Shown piece by piece: positions 1 to 10,296 of a DNA stretch of 64,000 bases. Within the stretch, counting starts at the first letter, position 1; each line of letters begins with the position of its first letter. Origin of the DNA: Nocardia blacklockiae (GTDB lineage: Bacteria; Actinomycetota; Actinomycetes; Mycobacteriales; Mycobacteriaceae); contig NZ_JADLRJ010000002.1 in NCBI RefSeq assembly GCF_015477355.1, positions 744,001 to 808,000 of the forward strand, in the 5' to 3' direction. The position numbers and the translations under genes are program-made. The notes below the pieces were generated by a model. It worked only from the letters and a program-made list of their open reading frames with translations, ran no database searches and was not told where the DNA came from.

Positions 1-74
1 GCCCACCATCCGACACGGCACGCATGGTACGCCACTTCGGTGACGGCGTCCGCCGACCCGCCGCTGCCGCGAAT

Positions 75-1220
75 TCACCTGCGCGCCACGTTCTCCCAGC
101 CCGTCACCGATTCCGGCGTGCGCGGCTCGGGTCCGGTGTAGATGGCGGCCGGGCGAACCAGTTTGCCCAGCTGCTTCTGCTCCAGGATGTGCGCGCACCA
201 GCCGGCCGTGCGGCCGCAGGTGAACATCGCGGGCATCATGTGCGCCGGCACCTCGGCGAAGTCCAGGATCACCGCGGCCCAGAATTCGACGTTGGTCTCG
301 ATGGCGCGGTCGGGCCGCCGCTCGCGCAGTTCGGCGAGTGCGGCCTGCTCGAGCGCGGCGGCCACCTCGAAGCGCGGCGCGCCGAGTCGCTGGGCGGTGG
401 CGCGCAGCACGCGGGCGCGCGGGTCCTCGGCCCGGTACACCCGGTGGCCGAAGCCCATCAGCTTCTCCTTGCGGTCCAGGATGCCCTTGACCAAAGCCCG
501 TGCGTCCCCGGTCTTCTCGACCTGTTCGATCATCGGCAGCACGCGCGCGGGAGCGCCGCCGTGCAGCGGGCCGGACATCGCGCCGATCGCGCCGGACAGG
601 CAGGCCGCGACGTCGGCGCCGGTGGAGGCGATGACACGGGCGGTGAAGGTGGAGGCGTTCATGCCGTGCTCGGCGGCCGACACCCAGTAGGCGTCGATGG
701 CCTCGATGTGCCGCGGATCCGGATCGCCCTGCCAGCGGACCATGAACCGCTCGGTGATGGTGTCGTACTCGTCGATCTTGCGCTGCGGCACCGCGGGCTG
801 ATAGATGCCGCGCGCCGACTGCGCCACGTACGACAACGCCATCACCGAGGCGCGCGCCAGGTTCTCCCGGGCGGTGTCGTCATCGATGTCCAGTAGCGGC
901 TGGTAGCCCCAGATCGGCGCGAGCATGGCCAGCCCGGCCTGCACGTCGACCCGGACGTCACCGGTGTGCACCGGCAGCGGGAACGGCTCGGCGGGCGGCA
1001 GGCCGCGGCCGAACTCGCCGTCGACCAGCAGTGCCCACACGTCGCCGAAGGTCACCTGGTTCGCGACCAGGTCCTGGATGTCGACGCCGCGATAGCGCAG
1101 CGCGCCGCCGTCCTTGTCCGGCTCGGCGATGTCGGTGGTGAACGCCACCACCCCTTCCAGACCACTGACGAAATCGGCGGGTACGGCGGGGCCGGTGGAA
1201 GCCGTAGCGCTGGTAGCCAT
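75..1220 (-). CDS. citA: Citrate synthase 2 (CitA type)
   Basis: This 381-residue protein condenses acetyl-CoA with oxaloacetate to give citrate in the cytosol. The citrate-synthase signatures are visible in order: [19 protein letters not shown] and [15 protein letters not shown], which carry the two active-site histidines. The motif that usually reads NVDF, with the catalytic Asp, reads NVEF here (ETNVEFW), as I recall is usual in the CitA branch. The ATG at 1220 is chosen because GAGGAG lies about ten bases upstream; longer in-frame extensions are arginine/serine-rich and unlike the family. It is divergent from pdxH. The main citrate synthase, gltA, lies 2.6 kb away, so this is the second isozyme, possibly acting on 2-methylcitrate or under different control; that role is inference. 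Confidence 0.93.
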   Translation of the reverse strand: MATSATASTGPAVPADFVSGLEGVVAFTTDIAEPDKDGGALRYRGVDIQDLVANQVTFGDVWALLVDGEFGRGLPPAEPFPLPVHTGDVRVDVQAGLAMLAPIWGYQPLLDIDDDTARENLARASVMALSYVAQSARGIYQPAVPQRKIDEYDTITERFMVRWQGDPDPRHIEAIDAYWVSAAEHGMNASTFTARVIASTGADVAACLSGAIGAMSGPLHGGAPARVLPMIEQVEKTGDARALVKGILDRKEKLMGFGHRVYRAEDPRARVLRATAQRLGAPRFEVAAALEQAALAELRERRPDRAIETNVEFWAAVILDFAEVPAHMMPAMFTCGRTAGWCAHILEQKQLGKLVRPAAIYTGPEPRTPESVTGWENVARR

Positions 1221-1403
1221 GATTGTGACGCTCCTCGGGATTCGGGCCGCTCGATCCGGGGCGGCCACGCGGTATGCGATCCGGCGCCCCTGGGGCCCGC
1301 GTGCCCTCACACGCTCTGTCGATCGGGCTTGCCACGACCGCCGGATCCGATGCGACGCCGCCGGGCGGGGCACGGTTGTGCGGGCCGGACGCGCGCGTCG
1401 ATC

Positions 1404-1427
1404 AGTAGGAACCTTAGTCCTCCTACT
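1404..1427. promoter_or_regulatory. Inverted repeat in the citA-pdxH divergent promoter region
   Basis: AGTAGGA (1404-1410) and TCCTACT (1421-1427) form perfect 7-base arms around a 10-base spacer. The site lies about 20 bases upstream of the pdxH start. A second short dyad, TACT-gcgg-AGTA, follows immediately. Its position suits an operator for pdxH, but the binding protein is unknown. Confidence 0.4.
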
Positions 1428-1449
1428 ACTGCGGAGTAACGTCTGGTCC

Positions 1450-2193
1450 ATGCGCGACGAGCAGAATTCACCTGGGTCCGCGGCGCGGCCCGAGGCCGCC
1501 GGAATCGACCCGGCGCTGCGGGCGCACCTGGACATCGCGGCGATGCGGGCGGAGTACGGCGGCGACCCGGATCTGGACGAATCGTGGCTGGTGGACGGCT
1601 GGGAACCGCTCCTGCGCGGATGGATCGAGCAGGCCACGCGCGCCGGGATCGCCGAGCCGAACGCGATGGTGCTGGCCACGGTCGAACTGACCGACGCCGG
1701 TCCACGCCCGGCCTCGCGAACCGTGTTGTGTAAAGGCCTCTCGGCCGAGGGTGTGACTTTCTACACGAACTACGACTCCGCCAAGGGCCTGCAACTGGCG
1801 GCCGTCCCGCACGCCTCGATCACCTTCGCCTGGCCCGCGCTCGGCCGGCAGGTGACGCTGCGCGGCCCGGTCGTGACGGTTCCCACGGAGGTCACGTCCG
1901 TGTATTGGCGCTCGCGGCCGCGCAATTCGCAGTTGGGCGCCTGGGCGTCGCAGCAGTCGCGGCCGATCGCCTCGCGCACGGACCTGGACCGGGCGCTGAC
2001 CGACGTGACCACCAGATTCGAAGGCGTGGAACAGATTCCGGTCCCGGCGAACTGGGGCGGCTACCTTCTGCAGCCCGAACAGGTCGAGTTCTGGCAGGGC
2101 CGGCGCAGCCGGCTGCACAACCGGATCCGGGTGTCGCTGGAGGCGGGGAACATCGATCCTTCGGCCATGAAGGTCGAGCGTCTGCAACCCTGA
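1450..2193 (+). CDS. pdxH: Pyridoxamine 5'-phosphate oxidase
   Basis: This FMN enzyme of 247 residues oxidises pyridoxine or pyridoxamine 5'-phosphate to pyridoxal 5'-phosphate, the last step of vitamin B6 synthesis and salvage. Family motifs are present: a DPxxL/W-type N-terminal segment, [10 protein letters not shown] (FMN phosphate binding), [26 protein letters not shown] and the C-terminal [13 protein letters not shown], which binds PLP and FMN. Length agrees with bacterial PdxH. The ATG at 1450 sits in front of a short hydrophilic arm. It is divergent from citA, across 229 bases. Confidence 0.95.
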   Translation: MRDEQNSPGSAARPEAAGIDPALRAHLDIAAMRAEYGGDPDLDESWLVDGWEPLLRGWIEQATRAGIAEPNAMVLATVELTDAGPRPASRTVLCKGLSAEGVTFYTNYDSAKGLQLAAVPHASITFAWPALGRQVTLRGPVVTVPTEVTSVYWRSRPRNSQLGAWASQQSRPIASRTDLDRALTDVTTRFEGVEQIPVPANWGGYLLQPEQVEFWQGRRSRLHNRIRVSLEAGNIDPSAMKVERLQP

Positions 2194-2271
2194 CAGCAAG
2201 GCTTGTAATCATGGGATGAATCACCGAAAATCGGTGCCCATGAGCCTGTTCGCACCGTTACTGTTCCGTCG

Positions 2272-3555
2272 GTGAAGCTCCTCGCGGATACCGCTCCGCT
2301 ACGTGATCGGGACTATCGGCGGCTGTGGACCACGGGCATCGTCACGGTGATCGGCGCACAGCTGTCGGTGGTCGCGGTGCCCCAGCAGATCTTCGAGATC
2401 ACCGGCAGCTCCGGTTACGTGGGCATGGCCGGCCTGTTCGGACTGGTGCCGCTGATCGCGTTCGGCCTGTGGGGCGGCGCGCTCGCCGACGTCATGGACC
2501 GGCGCAAACTGCTGCTGATCACCAGTGCGGGTACGGGACTCACCGCGCTCGCGTTCTGGGCCCAGGCCGCCGCCGGGCTGCGCAACGTGTGGCTGGTGCT
2601 CGGCCTGTTCGCGGTGCAGCAGGCGTTCTTCGCGGTGAACCAGCCCACCCGGGCCGCGATCTTCCCGCGACTGCTGCCCGACGAACTGCTCCCGGCGGCC
2701 AACTCGCTCAACATGACGGTGACGCAGTTCGGCGCGATCGCCGGACCGGTGCTGGCCGGCGCGCTGATCCCGCTGGCCGGGCTGCAGACGCTGTACCTGC
2801 TCGACGCGATCGCCCTGCTGGCCACGCTGTGGGCGGTGTGGCGGCTGCCGCCCGTGCCGCCGACCGGGACCCAGCGGCGGGCCGGGCTGCGGACCGTCGT
2901 CGAAGGCTTCACCTACCTCGCCACCCAGCGCATCCTGCTCGCCTCGTTCGCGGTCGACATCATCGCGATGGTGTTCGGCATGCCGCGGGCGCTGTTCCCG
3001 CAGATCGCGCGCGACAGTTTCGGCGATCCGGCGAGCGGCGGCGTCGCCCTGGGCCTGCTGTTCGCGGCCATCTCGGCGGGCGCGGTGGCGGGCGGCGTGT
3101 TCTCCGGCTGGCTCAGCCACGTCCGGCGCCAAGGCCTGGCGGTGGTGGTGTGCATCGTGCTGTGGGGTCTGGCGATGGTCGGCTTCGGGCTGGCCGTCGG
3201 GGCCACCGGGCAGAGCCTGTCGGTCCGCGCCGGATTGTGGATCGCGTTGGCGTTCCTGGCATTCGGCGGCGCGGTGGACATGTTCTCGGCCGCGCTGCGG
3301 ACCACCATGCTGCAGCAGGTGGCCACCGACGAGATGCGCGGGCGGCTGCAGGGAGTGTTCATCGTGGTGGTCGCGGGCGGTCCGCGCATCGGTGATGTTG
3401 CCCACGGTTTCGCCGCCGCCGCACTGGGAACCGCGGCCGCCGCGGCGGGCGGCGGAGTGCTGGTGGTGGTCGGCGTGATCGTCGCCGCCGTGGCCTTCCC
3501 GGCGTTCGTCCGCTACCGCGTCGCTCGCGCGCACGCCGAGGTCCCGGCGTCGTAG
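2272..3555 (+). CDS. MFS exporter (EntS-like)
   Basis: This major-facilitator protein of 427 residues has about twelve hydrophobic segments. The loop after TM2 reads GGALADVMDRRKLL, the MFS motif A region typical of the EntS/MefA-like exporter branch. The substrate cannot be told. The GTG at 2272 is the first workable start in frame. A short ORF (ATG at 2240, 11 codons) ends at a TGA that overlaps this GTG in a GTGA arrangement. It could act as a translational coupler, or a start could be mis-assigned. No regulator or siderophore gene is adjacent. Confidence 0.85.
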   Translation: MKLLADTAPLRDRDYRRLWTTGIVTVIGAQLSVVAVPQQIFEITGSSGYVGMAGLFGLVPLIAFGLWGGALADVMDRRKLLLITSAGTGLTALAFWAQAAAGLRNVWLVLGLFAVQQAFFAVNQPTRAAIFPRLLPDELLPAANSLNMTVTQFGAIAGPVLAGALIPLAGLQTLYLLDAIALLATLWAVWRLPPVPPTGTQRRAGLRTVVEGFTYLATQRILLASFAVDIIAMVFGMPRALFPQIARDSFGDPASGGVALGLLFAAISAGAVAGGVFSGWLSHVRRQGLAVVVCIVLWGLAMVGFGLAVGATGQSLSVRAGLWIALAFLAFGGAVDMFSAALRTTMLQQVATDEMRGRLQGVFIVVVAGGPRIGDVAHGFAAAALGTAAAAAGGGVLVVVGVIVAAVAFPAFVRYRVARAHAEVPAS

Positions 3556-3653
3556 CCGGGCGTCCGGCCTGCGCGGATCGCCCGGTCGCCGCGGGGATCC
3601 GCCCGGCCGGTCGGCATCCGGCTCGCCAATACCACGCCGTGCCGGTCGAGCTC

Positions 3654-3679
3654 ACCTCACGACGAAGTGACCGTGAGGT
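3654..3679. promoter_or_regulatory. Inverted repeat upstream of gltA
   Basis: ACCTCAC (3654-3660) and GTGAGGT (3673-3679) form a perfect dyad in the 240-base region before gltA. The octamer TGAGGTAG occurs here and again at 3729-3736, so a regulator with two half-site clusters is possible. Citrate synthase genes of related actinobacteria are known to be transcriptionally controlled; which protein binds here is not shown. Confidence 0.35.
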
Positions 3680-3795
3680 AGTTAACGCCGACCCTCGCTG
3701 ATCACCTGCACCACCCAGCGACTAGCGTTGAGGTAGGCGCATCGGACGCCGACCGCGTTCGGTGCCTACGGTTCTAGCCTGAGAGGGATCCTTCC

Positions 3796-5109
<1,314 letters not shown>

Positions 5110-5145
5110 ACGTAGGTTTCCGTCGAACCCGCTCAGGAGACACGC

Positions 5146-5229
5146 GAAACCCGCTTTCTCGACACCCGAAACCCGCTTTCCCTTGGGGGAAAGCGGGTTT
5201 CGTCGTTCCGGCAAGAGAAAGCGGGTTTC
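5146..5229. terminator. Nested double inverted repeat between gltA and porin genes
   Basis: Two direct copies of GAAACCCGCTTTC (5146-5158, 5168-5180) are followed by two copies of the reverse complement GAAAGCGGGTTTC (5189-5201, 5217-5229). The inner pair makes a 13-bp hairpin with an 8-base loop; the outer pair can form a larger one. It sits between convergent genes, so it probably terminates transcription from both sides. Confidence 0.75.
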
Positions 5230-5244
5230 GTCGTTTCCGGGGGT

Positions 5245-5979
5245 TTACAAGGGAACCGGGTCGCCGTAGACCACGATGGTGTCGTCGGCGAGGGCGGATT
5301 TCGTTGTCAAGGTGGCGTAGGAGCGGATGGCGGCGGGGCCGAGGCAGCCGTCGATGCGGACGCTGGATTCCTGGACGCCGATCAGGGCGCGGGAATTGCG
5401 GACCGGGCCGGTGGCCAGGGGGATGTCGACGACCGAGCCCATCGCCAGTGCCACTTCGACGCCGGGGCCGAGTTGCATTCCGGGATAGACCTTCACGGTG
5501 GTTTCCAGGGCGTTGTCGTCGTCGGACTGCTCCGAGGTGGCCGGTTTGTCCGGCTTGTTCTTGGCGCCGCCCTTCTTGGGCCGCACCGTGACGCTCGACT
5601 TGTCCCCGCCCGCGGGGTTCGCGTCGACGCCGAACAGCGACGCCAGGCCCTGCACACCCGCCACGATCGAGGTGACCGCCACCGCGCAGCCGACCTGGTA
5701 CCCCATGGTCAGGGTGGCCTCCTTCAGCCGCGCGCCGGATCCGGTCAGGGTGGCGTAGGCCTCGTTGCTGACCAGCGCCTCCCGGGCCAGCATCGAACCG
5801 GTGTCCACCCGTCGCACGGTTTCCGAACGCTGCCCGAGAACGACCGCGCGGCCGCCGTGGAGTTTCGACGAGAGTTCGTGCGGCACAGCGGGAACCGTGT
5901 CAGCCGCGGCGGTCGGTGCCGGCACCGCCGACAGCGACACGGCGACCGCCGCGGCGGCGAGCGAGAACGCGATACGCAT
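5245..5979 (-). CDS. MspA-family porin with charged insertion
   Basis: This secreted protein of 244 residues has a signal peptide (MRIAFSLAAAAVAVSLSAVP, cleavage near TAAA-DT). It belongs to the MspA/porin family that forms octameric channels in the mycolate outer membrane. Family features shared with its upstream partner are the GYxVGCAV strand, the IDGCLGPAAIRSYA block, and an ending near VVYGDPVPL. It carries an extra stretch (about residues 135-165) rich in Lys, Pro, Gly, Asp and Ser (VRPKKGGAKNKPDKP...EQSDDDNALE). That makes it longer than the 216-residue neighbour. The ATG at 5979 lies 17 bases after the upstream porin stop, so the two are probably co-transcribed. Confidence 0.85.
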   Translation of the reverse strand: MRIAFSLAAAAVAVSLSAVPAPTAAADTVPAVPHELSSKLHGGRAVVLGQRSETVRRVDTGSMLAREALVSNEAYATLTGSGARLKEATLTMGYQVGCAVAVTSIVAGVQGLASLFGVDANPAGGDKSSVTVRPKKGGAKNKPDKPATSEQSDDDNALETTVKVYPGMQLGPGVEVALAMGSVVDIPLATGPVRNSRALIGVQESSVRIDGCLGPAAIRSYATLTTKSALADDTIVVYGDPVPL

Positions 5980-5996
5980 GCGTCGCCACAGCCCGG

Positions 5997-6647
5997 TCAG
6001 ATGGCGACCGGATCGCCGTACACCGCGACCGAGTCGTCGACCTCCGCCGATTTCGCGGCGATGATCGTGTAGGAGCGGATGCTGGCGGGCCCGAGGCAAC
6101 CGTCGACGTGTACGTGCGCGTTGCGCGTGGTGATGAACGCCCGGGTGCCCTCGAGCGGCTTCTCCCCGGTGGGCAGGTCCACGATCTTCCCCGGCTGCAA
6201 GGTGACGTCGAACTTCGGCGCCACCGACGCGGTCGGGCCGAGCGTGGCCCCGACGGTCGGCGTCGGGATGCTCGGGTTGATCTGGATGCCGGGAGTGAAT
6301 CCGGCCGTCACCGACGCGCCCAGCGTGACGGTCTTCAAGTCGACCGCGCACCCCACGTGATAGCCGGTCCGCAGCACGACGCCTTGGAGCGCGGTCCCGC
6401 TGCCGCCGATCGAACCGTAGGCCTGGTTGGTCGCGAAGACCTCCCGCGTGGTGCCGATGCCGTTGAGCGGCAGCACTCGGTCGGTCACCTCGTCCCGGTG
6501 CCCCACGCGCAGCTGCCAGCCGTCCGCCATCGCGACGGAATCCTCGTGCGACGGCAGCGGCAGCACCTCGGCGCTGCCGTTCGGCGCACCGGCTATCAGC
6601 GCGGCGCCCAGCGCCGCCGCGGCCGAGATCAACATTGTGGTCCGCAT
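5997..6647 (-). CDS. MspA-family porin
   Basis: This secreted 216-residue protein of the MspA family has a signal peptide MRTTMLISAAAALGAALIAG, probably cut after the SAE region. The conserved blocks GYHVGCAVDLKTVTLGAS, VDGCLGPASIRSY and VAVYGDPVAI match MspA. The central part (TPGIQINPSIPTPTVG) resembles the periplasmic loops of MspA. The product likely gives hydrophilic solutes passage through the mycomembrane. The ATG at 6647 is preferred over a GTG at 6659 because GGAGG is too close to the GTG. It is the first gene of a two-porin unit. Confidence 0.88.
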   Translation of the reverse strand: MRTTMLISAAAALGAALIAGAPNGSAEVLPLPSHEDSVAMADGWQLRVGHRDEVTDRVLPLNGIGTTREVFATNQAYGSIGGSGTALQGVVLRTGYHVGCAVDLKTVTLGASVTAGFTPGIQINPSIPTPTVGATLGPTASVAPKFDVTLQPGKIVDLPTGEKPLEGTRAFITTRNAHVHVDGCLGPASIRSYTIIAAKSAEVDDSVAVYGDPVAI

Positions 6648-6969
6648 GGTCTTCCCCACCCTCCATCGAAGCCGGGTCGGCGCTCTTCGGCAACCGATCG
6701 GCGTTGGCGAGCGGGAACGCTAGGGCCGCGGATTCGCCGGGCGCAATCGCGGAAGCGCCGGGGCGCGAGAAGGTTCCAGCTCACCCGGGCCGACCGGGAT
6801 GTACGGTCCGGACGCACCGCGCTGCCTCGGCTTTCCCGGCCGCCCGCCCCGCGAACGAAAAATACTGGTCGGCAAGGGAACTGAACCGGACGCACCTGCG
6901 TCCTACCCTTCAGTAGAGATCAGCGATCGGCCCGTGCGGCCGGTCTCACGAAGCGTTCCGGGGGCACAC
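6648..6969. other. Divergent intergenic region, porin / nSTAND
   Basis: These 322 bases separate the porin start from the nSTAND start. I see no coding potential and no strong repeats; it must hold both promoters. The stretch before the nSTAND gene is somewhat lower in GC (GAACGAAAAATACTGG). Confidence 0.4.
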
Positions 6970-8715
6970 ATGAAGTCGGCAACCACCAACGCCAGTCAAC
7001 CGAGTCACGGCCGTTCCCCGCGTCAGGAGTTCGCGCGGCGGCTGTCCGCGCTGCATCGGGCGGCGGGCGCGCCCTCGCTGCGCAATGTCGCCATGCTGGC
7101 GCAGCAGCGCGGCGACGAGGTCACCGGCAAGGGGCGCTCGGCGCTGGCGTCGGCGCAGCGGATCAGCGACTGGATGAGCGGGCGCAATGTGCCCGCCAAG
7201 TTCGAGTCGCTGCTGCCGGTGCTGCAGGTGCTGGCCGCGCGGGCGCGGCGGCGGTCCGGCGCGCCCGGCGAGACCGTGAATCTGCGGGCCTGGCGGGCAC
7301 TGTGGGCCGCGGCGCGCACCGCGCCGACGGGTCCGTCCGCGGGTCCGGCGGCGCAGCTGTATCCGGAGCAGGGCACCTATCTGCGCGAGCACGAGACGGT
7401 GTTCTTCGGTCGGCAGCGGGCCCTCGCCTCGCTGCTGGAGCTGGTGCGCGCGTCGGCGAGCCCGCACCGGGCCGCGGACCTGGTCGTACTGACCGGCGCC
7501 TCGGGCATCGGCAAGTCGTCGCTGCTGCGGGCGGGGGTGCTCGCGGTGCTGGGCGCCGAGACCGAGCGGTGGTCGACGGCGATCACGACACCGAGCACGA
7601 GCGCGACGCACACGCTGAACCGAATCTTCAGCGACATAGCGGATTTCGTGGACAACGCGGGCGGTGACGCCCGGGTTCAGCCCGACCGGCGGCCGCTGCT
7701 CGTCGTCGACCAGTTCGAGGAGCTGTTCGACCCGGGCGTGGAACCGGCTGTGCGAGAGAGCTTCCTGCTGTCGTTGAAGCGGCTGTGCACGGTCGGGTCG
7801 GTCATCGTCGCGGTGCGGTCCGATCATCTCGCCGAGTGCGCGCAGTATCCCTGGCTCGCACATGCCATCCAGCACAACAGTTTTACGCTGAATCCGATGA
7901 CGCGCCAGGAGCTCACCTCGGCGATCGTCGGGCCGCCGCGCACTCGCGGGGTGACCGTGGACCCCGGCGTGGTCGAGCTGCTGCTGACCGCCCTCGAGAC
8001 GCCTCGGTACTCGGTCGACCGCCAGAACGCCGACCCTGGCGTACTGCCCGTGCTGCACGCGACGATGCGGTCGATGTGGTCGTGCCACAGCGAGAATCGG
8101 CTGGAGGTGGCCGACTACCGGAGGGTCGGCGGTCCCGAGCGCACGGTGCGCGCGCTCGCCGAACAGGCCTGGGCCCGGCTGTCCCCGGACGAGCAGGCCG
8201 ACGCGCGCCAGATCCTGCTTGCCCTGGTCACCGTGCATCGCGACGGGAGTGTGACGCGCCGCCGGCTGGCGGGGGCGGAGTTGCGCCGCATCGCCGGGCA
8301 GACCCCGTCGGGGGCGAAGCTCGCCGACCGGCTGGTGCGGGCGCGACTGGTGACCGTCGACTACAAGCACGCCACCCTGGTGCACGAGACGCTGCTCGGC
8401 TGGGAGCGCCTGGCGGGCTGGATCTCCGAGCACCGCACCGCGCTGCTGTGGCGCCACCGCATCGAGGACGACGCCACGGAATGGGATGCCGCCGACCGCG
8501 ATCCGGGCCTGCTGTACCGCAGCGTCCGGCTGACCTCGGCCGTCCGCCACGCCAGCCCGGCGCTCAGCGCGGTCGCCACGGACTTCCTGCGCGCCTCCGC
8601 GCGGGCCGAACTGTCCTCCCCGGAAACACGCGAGGGCCTGAGCACCGAACCGCCGGACCCGAACGGCCCGTCCGCGCGCCCCCCGCGCGGTCCCTCGGAA
8701 TACATCAGGAGCTAG
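6970..8715 (+). CDS. XRE-like / nSTAND1 NTPase lacking WD40 repeats
   Basis: This 581-residue protein has an N-terminal helix-turn-helix-like segment (about 15-90; ISDWMSGRNVPAKFESLLPV) followed by a STAND P-loop ATPase. Walker A is LTGASGIGKSSLLRAGV (about 174-190). Walker B is RPLLVVDQFEELF, the DQFEEL signature of novel STAND group 1. A helical region with a winged-helix-like ATLVHETLLGWERLAGW follows. Actinobacterial members normally continue into many WD40 repeats that act as sensor; here the protein ends in a Pro/Ser-rich tail instead. Such NTPases are molecular switches, often in defence or regulation. No obvious effector domain is visible. The ATG at 6970 follows GGGGG. Confidence 0.75.
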   Translation: MKSATTNASQPSHGRSPRQEFARRLSALHRAAGAPSLRNVAMLAQQRGDEVTGKGRSALASAQRISDWMSGRNVPAKFESLLPVLQVLAARARRRSGAPGETVNLRAWRALWAAARTAPTGPSAGPAAQLYPEQGTYLREHETVFFGRQRALASLLELVRASASPHRAADLVVLTGASGIGKSSLLRAGVLAVLGAETERWSTAITTPSTSATHTLNRIFSDIADFVDNAGGDARVQPDRRPLLVVDQFEELFDPGVEPAVRESFLLSLKRLCTVGSVIVAVRSDHLAECAQYPWLAHAIQHNSFTLNPMTRQELTSAIVGPPRTRGVTVDPGVVELLLTALETPRYSVDRQNADPGVLPVLHATMRSMWSCHSENRLEVADYRRVGGPERTVRALAEQAWARLSPDEQADARQILLALVTVHRDGSVTRRRLAGAELRRIAGQTPSGAKLADRLVRARLVTVDYKHATLVHETLLGWERLAGWISEHRTALLWRHRIEDDATEWDAADRDPGLLYRSVRLTSAVRHASPALSAVATDFLRASARAELSSPETREGLSTEPPDPNGPSARPPRGPSEYIRS

Positions 8716-8771
8716 CCGGGCGACCCGCGTCGCAACAGGGAAATCAGCCGCCGGTCCGCCAGACTGGGGAC

Positions 8772-9962
8772 ATGGCCGCGCCACCGCCCGCGCCCGCCGA
8801 GCCACCGGAACCCGGCGGCCCGCAGTCCCGCGCGGATCCCGGCCGGCGAATGCCGCCCTGGCTGCCGCGTGCGATGGCGCTGGGATTCGTCTTTCTCGGG
8901 CTGTTCGAGCTGGCCGACTGGGCGTTTCACCGGCTGCTGGGGATTCTGATCATCATGCTGGTGGCGTTCTTCGTGTCACTGGCGATGGAGCCGGCGGTCG
9001 GGGTGCTGGTGGGCCGGGGGATGCATCGCGGAGTGGCGACGGGGCTGGTGTTCGTCGCCGTATTCGTCTGTGTCGCAGGGTTTATCGCGGCGCTGGCCAC
9101 GCTGCTGGTGGAGACCGTGAGCAATCTGGTCGACGAGGCGCCGCGGCTGGTGAACGACCTCGTCGACTGGGTCAATCGCACCTTCCATCAGAACTTCACG
9201 CTGCACGAGCTGTCGGATCGGCTGCTGCGCGACTCCGACGTCATCAACGGATACGCCTCGCGGGCGGCGAACAACGTGTGGGGCGTGTCGAGCACCATCC
9301 TCGGCGGGCTGGTCCAGTTCCTGACGATCGCGTTGTTCAGCATCTACCTGACCGCCGACGGCCCGAAACTGCGTCGCGCGCTGTGCTCGCTGCTGCCGCC
9401 GCCCCGCCAGGACACCGTGCTGCACGCCTGGGACCTGGCGATCGAGAAGACCGGCGGCTACCTGTACTCCCGGGCCCTGCTCGCGGTCATCTCGGCGGTC
9501 GCGCACGGCGCGTTCCTGGCGATTCTGGGGTTGCCGAACGCGGTGGCCCTGGGCGTCTGGTTCGGCGTCATCGCCTCGTTCGTGCCGACCGTCGGCACCT
9601 ACATCGCGGGCGTGCTGCCCGTGCTGGTGGCACTGGCGAACCAGCCCATCGACGCGGTGTGGATCATCCTGTTCTCGATCGTCTACCAGTGGTTCCAGGA
9701 CTACCTGCTGCAACCGCGCATCACCCAGCGCACGGTCGACGTGCACGCGGCCGTCGCGTTGCTGGCGGTGCTGGCGGGCGGTGCGCTGCTCGGCGCGGTG
9801 GGCGCGCTGCTCGCCATCCCGGCCACCGCCACCGTGCAGGCCTTCTTCAGCGAGTACGTGAAACGCTATGCGGTAGCGGACGATCCGCGCATCGCCCGCA
9901 CGACCTCGGCCCGCAAGCGGCGGCGCAGAGCCGCGGCCGAACGCGACGAGAGCGCCGAATGA
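8772..9962 (+). CDS. AI-2E family transporter (PerM-like permease)
   Basis: This 396-residue membrane protein has the AI-2E/PerM layout: a Pro-rich cytosolic arm (1-30), paired TM segments, a periplasmic helix-rich section (about 125-180), then four to five TM segments. Characteristic stretches are SIYLTADGPKLRRAL, FGVIASFVPTVGTYIAGVLP, WFQDYLLQPRITQRTVDVHA and the LLGAVGALLAIP block. The family includes exporters of autoinducer-2 and Na+/H+ antiporters; the substrate here is unknown. The C-terminal tail is Arg-rich. It lies 56 bases after the nSTAND gene on the same strand. Confidence 0.88.
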   Translation: MAAPPPAPAEPPEPGGPQSRADPGRRMPPWLPRAMALGFVFLGLFELADWAFHRLLGILIIMLVAFFVSLAMEPAVGVLVGRGMHRGVATGLVFVAVFVCVAGFIAALATLLVETVSNLVDEAPRLVNDLVDWVNRTFHQNFTLHELSDRLLRDSDVINGYASRAANNVWGVSSTILGGLVQFLTIALFSIYLTADGPKLRRALCSLLPPPRQDTVLHAWDLAIEKTGGYLYSRALLAVISAVAHGAFLAILGLPNAVALGVWFGVIASFVPTVGTYIAGVLPVLVALANQPIDAVWIILFSIVYQWFQDYLLQPRITQRTVDVHAAVALLAVLAGGALLGAVGALLAIPATATVQAFFSEYVKRYAVADDPRIARTTSARKRRRRAAAERDESAE

Positions 9963-10296
9963 ATTGGACCGCCCCGTCTTTGGCGGAACCGGCAGGTCCC
10001 GGGTGCCCGGCCGCGGGACAAGCCGTTGTTAAGCGGACAGGAAGCGCCGTCGCGCACAGTGGTTTTCGCGAGGGAAACACCTCGCCCACCCGGCCCGCAT
10101 CGCGCCGGTCTGTTCGCTGGGAGGGGACGGCAGGCCGGAATGGTCACCGATGCGGGCCGGGCCGGCCCCCGACCGCGCGGAGCGGCGGTGCGAGCGACGA
10201 GGCCCGCACGGCAACGCGGTCCGGCCGCTCCGCCCGCCGGGGGACGCGCGAATAAATCAGCTGCGTGCGCGCCGGTGCGCGTGCGATCGTCGATCC
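9963..10296. other. Non-coding gap between permease and eis
   Basis: This 334-base GC-rich stretch has no convincing ORF on either strand. AATAAAT at about 10249-10255 could be a -10 region for the acetyltransferase. No clear hairpin follows the permease gene. Confidence 0.35.

Noticed and set aside
1-74. End of a gene at the left edge
   Set aside because: The frames across these bases show no recognisable C-terminus, and the stretch is too short to judge.
5245-6693. One long 482-codon gene over both porins
   Set aside because: Only its last half is porin-like; the first half is a shifted frame of the second porin, which has its own start, signal peptide and stop.
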